A stretch of DNA of 8,723 nt from Planctomycetota bacterium (GCA_021798635.1 JAJZGH010000216.1:1-8723); one strand, 5' to 3'. Shown: positions 1 to 6,773, numbered from the stretch's first letter. Made by a program: numbers and translations. The notes: generated by a model from the sequence alone, not told the origin.

Positions 1-2
1 AC

Positions 3-851
3 GGTGCACACAATCATTCATTTAATGGCGCTGGTGTACGTATTAACGCCGCCAACAATGTGCTTATTTCACATTGTTACATTCATGGCAACGATATGGG
101 GATTATGAGCAATGGCGACCTGAACCGCAGAACCGGTGCCGACCAGCAGATTGAATTTTGCCACATTATGCGCAACGGAAGTTATAAAGAGCCAGGCTAT
201 AATCACAACCTTTATCTGGGCGGCACCAGCGCACTGATTCGCGGATGCAATATCTCGCATGCCTTAACCGGCCATGATATCAAAAGCCGTTGTCATATCA
301 CCTGGATTGAGTATTGCTATATACATGGCTCGAATAACCGGGAAGTGGACCTTGTGGACGACAAGGTTAATACCGCCGCCCCCGGCAGCGATGCGGTCAT
401 ACTGGGGTGTGTGATTGCCAAAGGGCGGGGTAATGGCAATCATGAGGTGATCCATTTCGGACAGGACGGCGGGGGACCACATAACGGCACCTTATTTGTC
501 ATCCATAATACGATCCGCACCCCCTGGCCCGGGCCGGTATTTGTCATGTCGGCAAGCGGTGCACATATATTGTGCTGCGATAACAGGATCGTCGGACCGC
601 GCGGTCGGCTTAGTCTTACGCTGTTTATCCATGGTGCCAAAGCCGGCAATTTCTCCGGAAGCGGCAATTGGCTGTCCGCAGGTTATGGAATCTGGCGGAA
701 AATGCTGGGCGGCCGCCTGATTCCCTGGCCGCAGGCGCGCAGGCTGTTACCCCAGACCAATCTGCCCGTCCACGACCGTCAGCTAAAATTCCTGCGCCAT
801 GGACAACTGGTAAACTGGCCAGGGACAGCCGCCGGTGCGGGAAAAAATTAG
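3..851 (+). CDS. Right-handed parallel beta-helix protein, 5' end outside window
   Basis: The reading frame is open from the left edge to a TAG at 849-851, so only the C-terminal ~282 residues are present. A GTG at 60 is internal to the frame and is unlikely to be the real start. The sequence is built of short coils of the form [I/V/L]-x-x-C-x-[I], with Cys codons near bases 75, 159, 246, 315 and 408, about 23-31 residues apart. Asn- or Cys-containing variants follow near 507 and 576. Such stacked coils, rich in Gly, Asn and His, are typical of pectate-lyase-like beta-helix (parallel beta-helix repeat) proteins, many of which are secreted and bind or cleave polysaccharides. I cannot identify catalytic residues, and no signal peptide is visible because the N-terminus is missing. 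The last ~60 residues are rich in Pro and Arg and no longer follow the coil pattern. Fold class fairly sure; function unknown. Confidence 0.7.
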   Translation, partial: GAHNHSFNGAGVRINAANNVLISHCYIHGNDMGIMSNGDLNRRTGADQQIEFCHIMRNGSYKEPGYNHNLYLGGTSALIRGCNISHALTGHDIKSRCHITWIEYCYIHGSNNREVDLVDDKVNTAAPGSDAVILGCVIAKGRGNGNHEVIHFGQDGGGPHNGTLFVIHNTIRTPWPGPVFVMSASGAHILCCDNRIVGPRGRLSLTLFIHGAKAGNFSGSGNWLSAGYGIWRKMLGGRLIPWPQARRLLPQTNLPVHDRQLKFLRHGQLVNWPGTAAGAGKN

Positions 852-900
852 AAATTGAAGAGTTGATCGCCCACTGCGATCGTGCCGGAAACAGATGATC

Positions 901-988
901 AGGTGAACAGGTGACCGCAAGAGGGGCTGGAACGTCTCGGCGACAGCCACTCTTTTAGTCCCAACCTTATTTGCTCTCCTGATCACCT
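901..988. repeat. Nested inverted repeat between convergent genes
   Basis: The 14-mer at 901-914 (AGGTGAACAGGTGA) pairs with 975-988 (TCTCCTGATCACCT) at 12 of 14 positions. Inside this pair lies a second hairpin, 920-929 with 944-953. The whole unit sits between the 3' ends of the beta-helix gene (+) and argF (-). It could form a bidirectional transcript end or be a small dispersed palindromic repeat. The pairing is visible directly; the role is inferred. Confidence 0.45.
920..957 (+). terminator. Possible Rho-independent terminator of the beta-helix gene
   Basis: The arm AGAGGGGCTG (920-929) pairs with CAGCCACTCT (944-953) with one mismatch across a 14-base loop, and the right arm runs directly into TTTTA. 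It lies 69 bases after the TAG of the upstream gene. The U-tract is short (four T including the end of the stem), so the call is moderate. Confidence 0.4.
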
Positions 989-1002
989 CTCTACTTTCTG
1001 CT

Positions 1003-1959
1003 CTAATCGGGCCGCAGCCCGATTTGCACGGCCAGCAGGCCCTTCTGAAAATGCAGGCGGTTTTCGGCTTGTTGAAATACGATGCTGCGATCGAAATCCA
1101 TGGCCTGATCGGTTATTTCCACCCCCCGATACGCCGGCAGGCAGTGCATGACTACCGCGTGGGCTGGGGCGGCGGAAATGAGTTTTGCGTTGATCTGGTA
1201 GGGAGTAAAGATCTTCATCCGCTGCGCTTTTTCACTTTCCTGCCCCATGCTGACCCAGGTGTCGGTATAAATAATATCCGCGGCCCGAACCGCCTCCGTG
1301 GGGTCCGTAGTGGCCTGAAAATCAAATCCGGGGACACTTGATGCGGTTTGAATATCCGAGTGTTGCAGTTCATAGCCGATGGGCGCAGCGATGCGGAACT
1401 TTAAGCCGAACACCGCGCAGGCTTCCATGAGTGATCGGGCGACATTATTGCCATCACCCACGTACGCCAGCGTCAAGCCTGAAAGAGATCCGAAGTGTTC
1501 GCGAATGGTGAGCAGATCAGCCATCACCTGACAGGGATGGCTGCGGTCGCTAAGGGCGTTGGTTACCGGGCGATTGCTGAAACGGGCTAGTTGCACAAGG
1601 GTGTCATGCGCAAATGTACGGGCCATAATGGCGTCACAAAATCCCGAAAGCACGCGAGCGGCGTCGGGGACGCTTTCGCGCGTACCCAAGCCGATTTCAC
1701 CGGGCGTAATGTAAATGGCGGCTCCACCCAGATGGGTCATAGCCACTTCAAAACTCACCCGTGTACGCAAGGAAGGCTTTTCAAAAATCATGGCCAGGGT
1801 CTTGCCCGCGGCCACGGGGTCGTTGCGGCCCGTGGAGCGATATTGTGCTTTAAGCCGTGCCGCCACGGCCAGCAGATGTTCCAGCGTGGCGCGCGGCATG
1901 CCGAGAATATCAATAAAATCAAATTTGCCGCCCGGCGGCGAGTTGTTGGTCTGGTTCAT
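1003..1959 (-). CDS. argF: Ornithine carbamoyltransferase
   Basis: Cytoplasmic enzyme that transfers a carbamoyl group from carbamoyl phosphate to ornithine, making citrulline in arginine synthesis. The protein is 318 residues, normal for the family. Family motifs are all present: the carbamoyl-phosphate loop KPSLRTR (61-67), HPCQ (141-144), DTWVSMGQE with the ornithine-binding SMG loop (233-241), HCLPAYRG with the catalytic Cys (272-279), and ENRLHFQKGLL near the C-terminus (299-309). SLRTR in place of the commoner STRTR is a known family variant. The ATG at 1957-1959 is supported by a TGAGG Shine-Dalgarno at 1967-1971, 7 bases upstream. It follows argB by 57 bases on the same strand, so the two are probably co-transcribed. 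The Ser-Met-Gly loop and the HCLPA motif favour ornithine carbamoyltransferase over aspartate carbamoyltransferase; putrescine or acetylornithine specificity is unlikely but not excluded. Confidence 0.96.
   Translation of the reverse strand: MNQTNNSPPGGKFDFIDILGMPRATLEHLLAVAARLKAQYRSTGRNDPVAAGKTLAMIFEKPSLRTRVSFEVAMTHLGGAAIYITPGEIGLGTRESVPDAARVLSGFCDAIMARTFAHDTLVQLARFSNRPVTNALSDRSHPCQVMADLLTIREHFGSLSGLTLAYVGDGNNVARSLMEACAVFGLKFRIAAPIGYELQHSDIQTASSVPGFDFQATTDPTEAVRAADIIYTDTWVSMGQESEKAQRMKIFTPYQINAKLISAAPAHAVVMHCLPAYRGVEITDQAMDFDRSIVFQQAENRLHFQKGLLAVQIGLRPD
1005..1024 (-). repeat. Perfect 8-bp hairpin over the argF stop codon
   Basis: AATCGGGC (1005-1012) and GCCCGATT (1017-1024) are perfect inverted copies with a 4-base loop. 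The hairpin covers the final argF codons and the first base of the 1003-1005 stop codon. No T-run follows on the minus strand, so it is not a classic intrinsic terminator. It could stabilise the 3' end of the argBF transcript. Confidence 0.4.
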
Positions 1960-2016
1960 GATGTCGCCTCAGTTCAGATTACATATCCGCTGATCTTGGG
2001 ATAGATACTCATGCCA

Positions 2017-2898
2017 TTAGGATCGGATAATTTCCGTGCCCACGCCCTGATCGGAATAAATTTCCAGCAGCAGGGAATGGGGGATTCGGCCGTCAATAAT
2101 ATGTGTTTTCTGCACGCCGCCATCCAGGGCGATAAAGCACGCCTCCACTTTGGGCAGCATTCCTTCGCCAATATTTCCCGCGGCCACAAGCTTTTCAATT
2201 TCCTCGCGTGAAACACTGCGCAAAAGCGAAGCCGGATCATCCTTGCTCCGGCGTATGCCGTGCGTATCGGATACCAGCACCATTTTTTCCGCCCGGCAGG
2301 CGGCGGCGACAAATCCAGCAGCGGTGTCGGCGTTGACGTTGAGCTTGCCGCCGGCGTTATCCAGAGCGATTGGGGCGATGACCGGAATATAATCCGCCGC
2401 CGCCAGGGCCTGCAGTAATTCCGAATTCACGCGCGTAATCTGCCCGACGCGGCCAATATCAATGCGTGGATTGGTTGGATCGGATAAGTAAAGTTTCTCG
2501 GCAAATAGCACCGCGCTGCCCAGCGAATTTAACTGCATGGCCTTGCCGCCCAGTTCCCCAATGGTCTGCACAATAAACGTATTGATGTCATTGACCAGCA
2601 CATGCTCGGCAATGGCCAACGTGCGGTCATCGGTATAGCGGCGGCCCAGAACAAACTGCGCCTCAATGCCCGCTTCGTTCATCGCCTGCGTGATCGCCTT
2701 GCCTCCGCCGTGCACTACCACCGGCCTCATACCCACGGCATGCATAAATACAATATCAGTAAGGACCTTGCGGAACTCCTCCCGGGAATCCATAAATGAA
2801 CCGCCGAGTTTAACGACGACAATTTTCTCGTTGAAACGCTGGATATATCCCAACGCCTCAATAAGCGAGCCGGCTTTATCAAGAATTGTTTTATCCAT
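2017..2898 (-). CDS. argB: Acetylglutamate kinase
   Basis: Cytoplasmic kinase that phosphorylates N-acetylglutamate with ATP, the second step of arginine synthesis. Counting from the ATG at 2896-2898 (293 residues): VVVKLGG near 27-33 with the phosphate-binding Lys30, HGGGK (63-67), GRRYTDD (85-91, the substrate loop, usually GLRVTD), NVNADTAAG (187-195), MLPK with Lys250, and the C-terminal GVGTEI (285-290). The N-terminal helix ending in IEALGYIQRF matches hexameric, arginine-inhibited members of the family, so feedback inhibition by arginine is likely (inference from the family). A TTG at 2908-2910, preceded by GGGGG at 2917-2921, would add four residues. I prefer the ATG because it begins where family members usually begin, but the TTG start is a real alternative. 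argF follows directly; argD, often found between these genes, is absent. Confidence 0.96.
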   Translation of the reverse strand: MDKTILDKAGSLIEALGYIQRFNEKIVVVKLGGSFMDSREEFRKVLTDIVFMHAVGMRPVVVHGGGKAITQAMNEAGIEAQFVLGRRYTDDRTLAIAEHVLVNDINTFIVQTIGELGGKAMQLNSLGSAVLFAEKLYLSDPTNPRIDIGRVGQITRVNSELLQALAAADYIPVIAPIALDNAGGKLNVNADTAAGFVAAACRAEKMVLVSDTHGIRRSKDDPASLLRSVSREEIEKLVAAGNIGEGMLPKVEACFIALDGGVQKTHIIDGRIPHSLLLEIYSDQGVGTEIIRS

Positions 2899-3046
2899 AG
2901 CCACGTCCAAGGGAAACCCCCGTTAAAATTTATTGATCATCCGCAGCCGCGCGGTTAAAAAATAACCGGCCCCCGGCCTGTTCTGTCCGGCGTGGGGGTT
3001 TGGTAAAGTATCCGATATTCCCGCGCGGGGAACAAACAGGGCGATG

Positions 3047-3075
3047 AGAATACGACTGCTTGGCGCACAACGCAA
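3047..3075 (-). promoter_or_regulatory. Possible argBF promoter
   Basis: On the minus strand TTGCGT (3070-3075) is followed after 17 bases by TATTCT (3047-3052). The matches to sigma-70 consensus are 3/6 and 4/6 with ideal spacing. Transcription would start near 3040, giving a leader of roughly 140 bases. The palindrome at 3020-3029 would then lie just inside the transcript, and the hairpin at 3080-3102 just upstream of the -35 box. Weak on boxes, suggestive by arrangement. Confidence 0.3.
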
Positions 3076-3079
3076 GGTT

Positions 3080-3102
3080 TTTCCGGAGGAAAAGTCCGGA
3101 AA
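3080..3102. repeat. Perfect 8-bp inverted repeat, possible operator or hairpin
   Basis: TTTCCGGA (3080-3087) and TCCGGAAA (3095-3102) are perfect inverted copies with a 7-base purine loop GGAAAAG. No T-run follows on either strand, so it is not an intrinsic terminator. Its place between the divergent promoters would suit an operator. Confidence 0.35.
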
Positions 3103-3168
3103 TCTCATAACCGCCCCGCAAAATTGCCCGAATTTCAGCAATAAACTAAAAATACGTCGCTTTGTCAC

Positions 3169-3198
3169 TTGAAACTGCCCTGCCCTTGCCACTAGCAT
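3169..3198 (+). promoter_or_regulatory. Possible promoter of the heme A synthase gene
   Basis: TTGAAA (3169-3174, 5/6 match to -35) and TAGCAT (3193-3198, 4/6 match to -10) are separated by 18 bases. Transcription would begin near 3205, about 30 bases before the ATG at 3237. Confidence 0.3.
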
Positions 3199-3236
3199 CA
3201 TGCGGTGCTTATTGGTGATATTGTTTGGATTATACC

Positions 3237-4622
3237 ATGCCTATGGATTCTATTTTGCAGGAAACGTCTCATACCTCCGGTCCTCCGATTCTTGACCCGC
3301 GCCCTTATCGCCGAAAAGATGCCGGCGATGTATTGGCGGTGGGCTTGGCCACTACCGTTTTGATGTGGTCAGTGGGATACATTTTCCGCATGCCGGGAGA
3401 TCGTGTGCCGGCACCGCTGATATTGGCGGCGCTGGTGGCGATACTCATCGGCGGCGGTTTTGTGGGCGCTTGGCGCACGCGGCGCGGGCCGATCGGCGGA
3501 TTATGGGTGGGACTGATCAGCGGATCGCTGAATCTTCTGGTATTGGGTTCACTGGGCAGGGACCTTACCACCGACCATCGCATTATTGCTTATGAATTTC
3601 TCTGGGCACCTGTCAGTGTAATTTCCGCCGGGCTGCTGGCGTGGATCGGAGGTTTTTTTGGTGCCCGCTTAAATCCGGAGCGGCGGCAATACCTGCATCC
3701 GGAAGGATCATTGACACTTTCCACCGTTATTGCCACCTTGGTTTTGATAATGGCCGGCGGCATGGTCACTGGTCTTAACGCCGGGCTATCTGTGCCGGAT
3801 TGGCCGGACTCGTTCCGCTTCGGCATGTTCTTTTTTCCGTTATCCCATATGACCGGCGGCGTATTTTTTGAACATACCCACCGCCTGTTCGGCACGCTGG
3901 TGGGGCTGGCCACACTCATTCAGACCATTTATTTATTTCGGCATGAAAGCCGACGCTGGGTTAAGTGGACCTCTTTCACTGCCTTGATCATGGTGATTTT
4001 TCAAGGCCTGATGGGTGGCTTGCGCGTCACGGGGCATTTTACACTGGCCAAATCCCGACTTGGGATGGACCCCAGCACCCCGCTGGCCATTATCCATGGA
4101 GCTTTCGGCCAAGTGTTTTTTGCCGTATTGGTGGTGTTGGCGGCGGTGTGCTCCCCAAGCTGGACCAGCAACCTGCAGCCTAAGCCGCGATTAAGCGCCC
4201 AAATTGGCCGCGGTATCGCCTGGACACTTGTGGGTGTACTTCTGGTGCAGTTGACGTTGGGAGCCATTCTCCGGCATGTTGGGGGTGTGCTACTTTTGCA
4301 TATCAGCGTTGCGGTCATTGTCCTGCTGCTGGCTTTGTTTTCCGGCGCTCGCGCGTGGGGGATAAATCCGGACCAACCGATTCTTAAACGTGTCGGTCTG
4401 GCTTTGCTTTGCGTCGTGTCGCTGCAGGTGCTTTTGGGCGTCTGCGCGGTGATCGCCCTGGGCGGCGGCGGTCCTCTGGAGCATCCGGATTTGGCCCAGG
4501 CCGTGGTGACCACCGCGCATCAGACCACGGGAGCCGTGCTGCTGGCTATTGCGGTGCTGCTGGCCGTCTGGACCGTGCGGCTGGAATCGCCGGTTAGCTT
4601 GAAGCAGTTGGAATCTATATAA
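3237..4622 (+). CDS. ctaA: Heme A synthase (COX15/CtaA family) with N-terminal membrane extension
   Basis: Membrane enzyme that oxidises the C8 methyl of heme O to a formyl group, giving heme A for aa3-type cytochrome oxidase. From the ATG at 3237 the protein has 461 residues; a TTG at 3225 (weak SD GGTGAT at 3214-3219) would add four. The C-terminal ~300 residues match the family: AGLSVPDWP (about 182-190), EHTHR (212-216) with the Glu and His pair of the first heme/substrate site, HGAFGQ (His287), a His at 355, and AHQTTG (His428), with eight predicted membrane helices. The first external loop has no Cys pair, unlike Bacillus CtaA. The N-terminal ~150 residues form an extra Gly-rich domain with about four membrane helices (33-53, 59-79, 85-109, 123-144), absent from standard ~300-350 residue enzymes. 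A small lipoprotein gene follows after 36 bases. Heme O synthase (ctaB) and oxidase subunits are not in view. Confidence 0.88.
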   Translation: MPMDSILQETSHTSGPPILDPRPYRRKDAGDVLAVGLATTVLMWSVGYIFRMPGDRVPAPLILAALVAILIGGGFVGAWRTRRGPIGGLWVGLISGSLNLLVLGSLGRDLTTDHRIIAYEFLWAPVSVISAGLLAWIGGFFGARLNPERRQYLHPEGSLTLSTVIATLVLIMAGGMVTGLNAGLSVPDWPDSFRFGMFFFPLSHMTGGVFFEHTHRLFGTLVGLATLIQTIYLFRHESRRWVKWTSFTALIMVIFQGLMGGLRVTGHFTLAKSRLGMDPSTPLAIIHGAFGQVFFAVLVVLAAVCSPSWTSNLQPKPRLSAQIGRGIAWTLVGVLLVQLTLGAILRHVGGVLLLHISVAVIVLLLALFSGARAWGINPDQPILKRVGLALLCVVSLQVLLGVCAVIALGGGGPLEHPDLAQAVVTTAHQTTGAVLLAIAVLLAVWTVRLESPVSLKQLESI

Positions 4623-4643
4623 TGCCACCGGCAAAAATGAATC

Positions 4644-4648
4644 AGGAG
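4644..4648 (+). promoter_or_regulatory. Ribosome binding site of the small lipoprotein gene
   Basis: AGGAG lies 10 bases before the ATG at 4659. It is the strongest Shine-Dalgarno match in this gene cluster and is the main support that the 78-residue frame is real. Confidence 0.6.
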
Positions 4649-4658
4649 ATTCATAAGC

Positions 4659-4895
4659 ATGAATCTATGCGATAATTTTTCTTGCAAACTCAACCTTCGC
4701 TGCGTATTAGCAGTGGTGGCAATGGCTTCCCTGCCTACGCTCGGCGGGTGCCAGGAACAGCTTTTTACAGGACGCGACCAGAATATTCAGGGAAAATCAC
4801 AGTATTTTCCCGATCCGCACCCTATTGAGCAGTCTCATTCCGAGACGGGTACCGGCGGAGGGGCGATGCCGTTTGGCGGTCAGAATGGATTTTAA
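4659..4895 (+). CDS. Small predicted lipoprotein, unknown function
   Basis: A 78-residue protein with a lipoprotein-type signal: Lys10 and Arg14, a hydrophobic stretch (about 16-28), then a lipobox LGGC ending at Cys31. The predicted mature part is only 48 residues and starts CQEQ. It is hydrophilic and ends in a Gly-rich tail. Gln at +2 fits export to an outer membrane if the sorting rule of proteobacteria applies here, which is uncertain. The unusual points are two more Cys (4 and 9) in a long n-region, and Gly at the -2 lipobox position, which is tolerated but not favoured. The gene follows heme A synthase by 36 bases with a good SD, so it is probably in the same operon. I recognise no family. 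It may be a clade-specific envelope protein. Confidence 0.6.
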   Translation: MNLCDNFSCKLNLRCVLAVVAMASLPTLGGCQEQLFTGRDQNIQGKSQYFPDPHPIEQSHSETGTGGGAMPFGGQNGF

Positions 4896-5063
4896 CCTTT
4901 CACGCTTGTGCCTTGCCACCCCTGATTTGCAGGCTTTATCAATCGCTGGAAGCCGCCAATAAATCCGGTCATTTGTCTTAAGGCCGGCAGGCCGCATAAG
5001 ATAGAACAGGCTCTCAGGCCCTTGGCAGCTAAAGTTTGTGTTGCTGCCGATTCAGGACGAGGT

Positions 5064-5753
5064 ATGGCTAAAACCGTAAGTGTACAACAACGCAACCCTG
5101 ATGAAGGGCAGGAATATCTCGATATTCTTGAACCCCTGCTGCAAGCAGGTGATTTAAACCGGACGGCGGAATGTGTTAAACGATTCTGGTGCGGTGGCAA
5201 ATTGTGCGCGTTTTTAACGCACAGCGAGCCTGAAGTTCGCCGCGCAGCGGCCATGGGATTAACCCTGGTGGGAAATACTCGTGCCATTGATCCACTGGTT
5301 ACCGCCCTTCATGACACGGATTTGCGGGTGTATGAATTAGCCCAGGATGCGCTATGGGCGATCTGGTTTCGTGCGGGCGACGCGCGTGCTTGCGGCCACC
5401 TCAGGTGCGGTGCACATCATCTCAATCATGGGAATCTTGATACGGCGGTGGAAAAATTCAACCTCGCCATTCAGGTCGATCCAGGATTTGCCGAGGCGTA
5501 TAATCAGCGAGCCATTGCCGGTTATCTAGCGGAGCGCTATGCCGTTTCCATTGAGGATTGCCGCCGGACATTGGCCATTATTCCCCAGCATTTCGGAGCC
5601 ATGGCCGGCATGGGCCATTGCCACGCCCAGGTGGGAAATTTTTCCGACGCACGGCAATGTTATTGCCAAGCCCTGGAACTCAATCCACGGATGGAGGGCA
5701 TCGCGGCATCTCTGGAGCAGATCCAGGCCCTCCTGGAAAAGCCGGCGGCATAG
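5064..5753 (+). CDS. HEAT-repeat and TPR-repeat protein
   Basis: A 229-residue soluble protein with no signal peptide or membrane helix. Residues ~47-101 form a HEAT-like pair: EPEVRRAAAMGL followed by AIDPLVTALHDTD, the pattern of HEAT/PBS-lyase repeats. Residues ~112-210 hold about three TPR units; the clearest are GNLDTAVEKFNLAIQVDP and GNFSDARQCYCQALELNP, each ending in the usual A-x-x-x-x-P turn. Both repeat types are protein-binding scaffolds, so a partner-binding role is the inference; no catalytic site is visible. I chose the ATG at 5064 because AGGA (5054-5057) precedes it by six bases. A TTG at 5022 would add 14 residues without a good SD. It lies 168 bases after the lipoprotein gene on the same strand and may be in the same transcript. 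The protein is unusually rich in Cys (eight), which could mean metal or redox sensitivity, but no CxxC motif is present. Confidence 0.75.
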   Translation: MAKTVSVQQRNPDEGQEYLDILEPLLQAGDLNRTAECVKRFWCGGKLCAFLTHSEPEVRRAAAMGLTLVGNTRAIDPLVTALHDTDLRVYELAQDALWAIWFRAGDARACGHLRCGAHHLNHGNLDTAVEKFNLAIQVDPGFAEAYNQRAIAGYLAERYAVSIEDCRRTLAIIPQHFGAMAGMGHCHAQVGNFSDARQCYCQALELNPRMEGIAASLEQIQALLEKPAA

Positions 5754-5813
5754 CAATAGATCTCAAATAACTTCCTCGGAACCTCACAATCCGGCTTACC
5801 ATCCCCCACATAG

Positions 5814-5832
5814 CCGCCGGCTTTGCCGGTGG
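5814..5832. repeat. GC-rich hairpin between convergent genes
   Basis: CCGCCGGC (5814-5821) pairs with GCCGGTGG (5825-5832) across a TTT loop, eight pairs including one G-T wobble. It sits between the HEAT/TPR gene (+, ends 5753) and the TatD gene (-, ends 5897). No T-run follows on either strand, so it is at best an atypical terminator or mRNA 3'-end stabiliser. The remaining spacer shows nothing else. Confidence 0.4.
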
Positions 5833-5896
5833 TGCCGCATGAGAGTGCAAGCCAAATCGGGAATTTATTTCGGACCTGTTCCTTAAGCAGTTTTTA

Positions 5897-6673
5897 TTAT
5901 CCTAATAACGCCTGGCCAAAAAGTCGCACGGCATTGGCGGAAGTAATTTCAGCGGTTTGTTCAAGCGTCCATCCGCGTTCGGCGGCGACACGTTCGGCCA
6001 CATACGCGGTAAATGCCGGCTCATTGGGTTTTATTTTTCGCACCGCCTGAGGAGTCAGGTAAGGCGAATCGGTTTCAATGAGTATACGATCCTCCGGAAC
6101 CAGTTTGCACGCCTCTCGCACATCCGGGGCATTTTTGTATGTAATAACCCCGGTAAAGCCAATATACGCCCCCAATTCCAGCCATTGCCCGCATTCCTTC
6201 GGCGTGCCGGTAAAACAATGCACCACAAAGCGCATATTCGCGTGCCGGTGCATAATTTCCAGGGCATCCGCATGGGCGTCGCGCACATGCAGGATCATCG
6301 GCAACTGTAACTCCTCCGCCAGGGCAATCTGCCGCTGAAAAATAGTTTTCTGCACCGGCGGCAAGGCCGAGTTGCCATGATAATCAAGCCCGCATTCCCC
6401 CACCGCCAGCACCTTTGTCGAACTGCCAATCGCATATCGCAATTCCTCGACAAAAGTTTCCGCCGCCTCGTCGGCATAATGCGGGTGAATACCCAGTGCC
6501 CCAAAAACTTGTCCATGCGCGGCCAGCGTTTCCAGCACCCGCGGATGATCCGCGGGATGCGTGCCAATGCAGATCATCCGCGGCACGCCCGCCAAAGTCG
6601 CACGGCGCACCACCTCCGCCTGCTGCCCTTCCAGACCCTCATAAGTCAGATGGCAATGTGTATCAATCAACAT
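5897..6673 (-). CDS. TatD-family metal-dependent hydrolase (DNase)
   Basis: A 258-residue TIM-barrel amidohydrolase-fold enzyme of the TatD family; characterised members act as metal-dependent 3'-5' DNases or RNases in the cytoplasm. The metal ligands expected for the family are all visible: DTHCHL with Asp4, His6 and His8, GECGLDYH with Glu93, LHVRDAH with His129, HCFTG with His152, and ETDSPYL with Asp202. Length is normal (about 255-265). The ATG at 6671-6673 has no Shine-Dalgarno; instead a TAAAAT box ends six bases upstream, which suggests a leaderless transcript. The gene is alone on its strand, converging with the HEAT/TPR gene and diverging from the YD-repeat fragment. A ycfH/tatD symbol is withheld because paralogues in this family are hard to tell apart. 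Confidence 0.93.
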   Translation of the reverse strand: MLIDTHCHLTYEGLEGQQAEVVRRATLAGVPRMICIGTHPADHPRVLETLAAHGQVFGALGIHPHYADEAAETFVEELRYAIGSSTKVLAVGECGLDYHGNSALPPVQKTIFQRQIALAEELQLPMILHVRDAHADALEIMHRHANMRFVVHCFTGTPKECGQWLELGAYIGFTGVITYKNAPDVREACKLVPEDRILIETDSPYLTPQAVRKIKPNEPAFTAYVAERVAAERGWTLEQTAEITSANAVRLFGQALLG

Positions 6674-6679
6674 AACCGG

Positions 6680-6708
6680 ATTTTACCACACCGCCCCCTC
6701 ACAGTCAC
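6680..6708 (-). promoter_or_regulatory. Possible leaderless promoter of the TatD gene
   Basis: On the minus strand GTGACT (6703-6708, 4/6 match to -35) and TAAAAT (6680-6685, 5/6 match to -10) are 17 bases apart. The -10 box ends six bases before the ATG, so transcription would start at or next to the start codon. The lack of any SD upstream of this gene agrees. Confidence 0.4.
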
Positions 6709-6773
6709 AGGGGTGGCCAAGCGCACCCTCCCACGGGGTAGTCCCAAAATGTCCCCCCTGTCCCGCCGCTCAT

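Larger units (their letters stand above)
2899..3236. promoter_or_regulatory. Divergent control region of argBF and heme A synthase
   Basis: About 340 bases separate two divergently transcribed genes. No convincing gene lies inside. A 92-codon minus-strand frame (2923-3201) spans most of it and stops 24 bases before the argB ATG, but its translation resembles nothing I recognise and it is probably chance. Visible signals are a perfect hairpin TTTCCGGA/TCCGGAAA (3080-3087, 3095-3102), a 10-bp palindrome CCCGCGCGGG (3020-3029), a 6-bp hairpin CGGTTA/TAACCG (2952-2968), and one promoter-like pair in each direction. I see no ArgR-type box. Confidence 0.5.

Noticed and set aside
3083..3099. A run similar to the RNase P RNA signature (GAGGAAAGTCC-like) in the argB/ctaA spacer
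   Set aside because: It has one extra A, is explained by the perfect hairpin 3080-3102, and no matching second P4 strand or other conserved RNase P blocks lie within reach before the ctaA start.
2923..3201. 92-codon minus-strand frame directly upstream of argB
   Set aside because: The translation has no recognisable pattern, and the frame spans likely promoters and palindromes with no convincing SD. It is kept only as a remote possibility of a leader peptide.
4001..4513. 170-codon minus-strand frame opposite the heme A synthase gene
   Set aside because: It is a shadow of a strongly supported membrane protein; the high GC in third positions creates long antisense frames.
5814..5832. Hairpin as a standard intrinsic terminator for the HEAT/TPR or TatD gene
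   Set aside because: There is no U-tract after the stem on either strand, so it is listed only as an inverted repeat.
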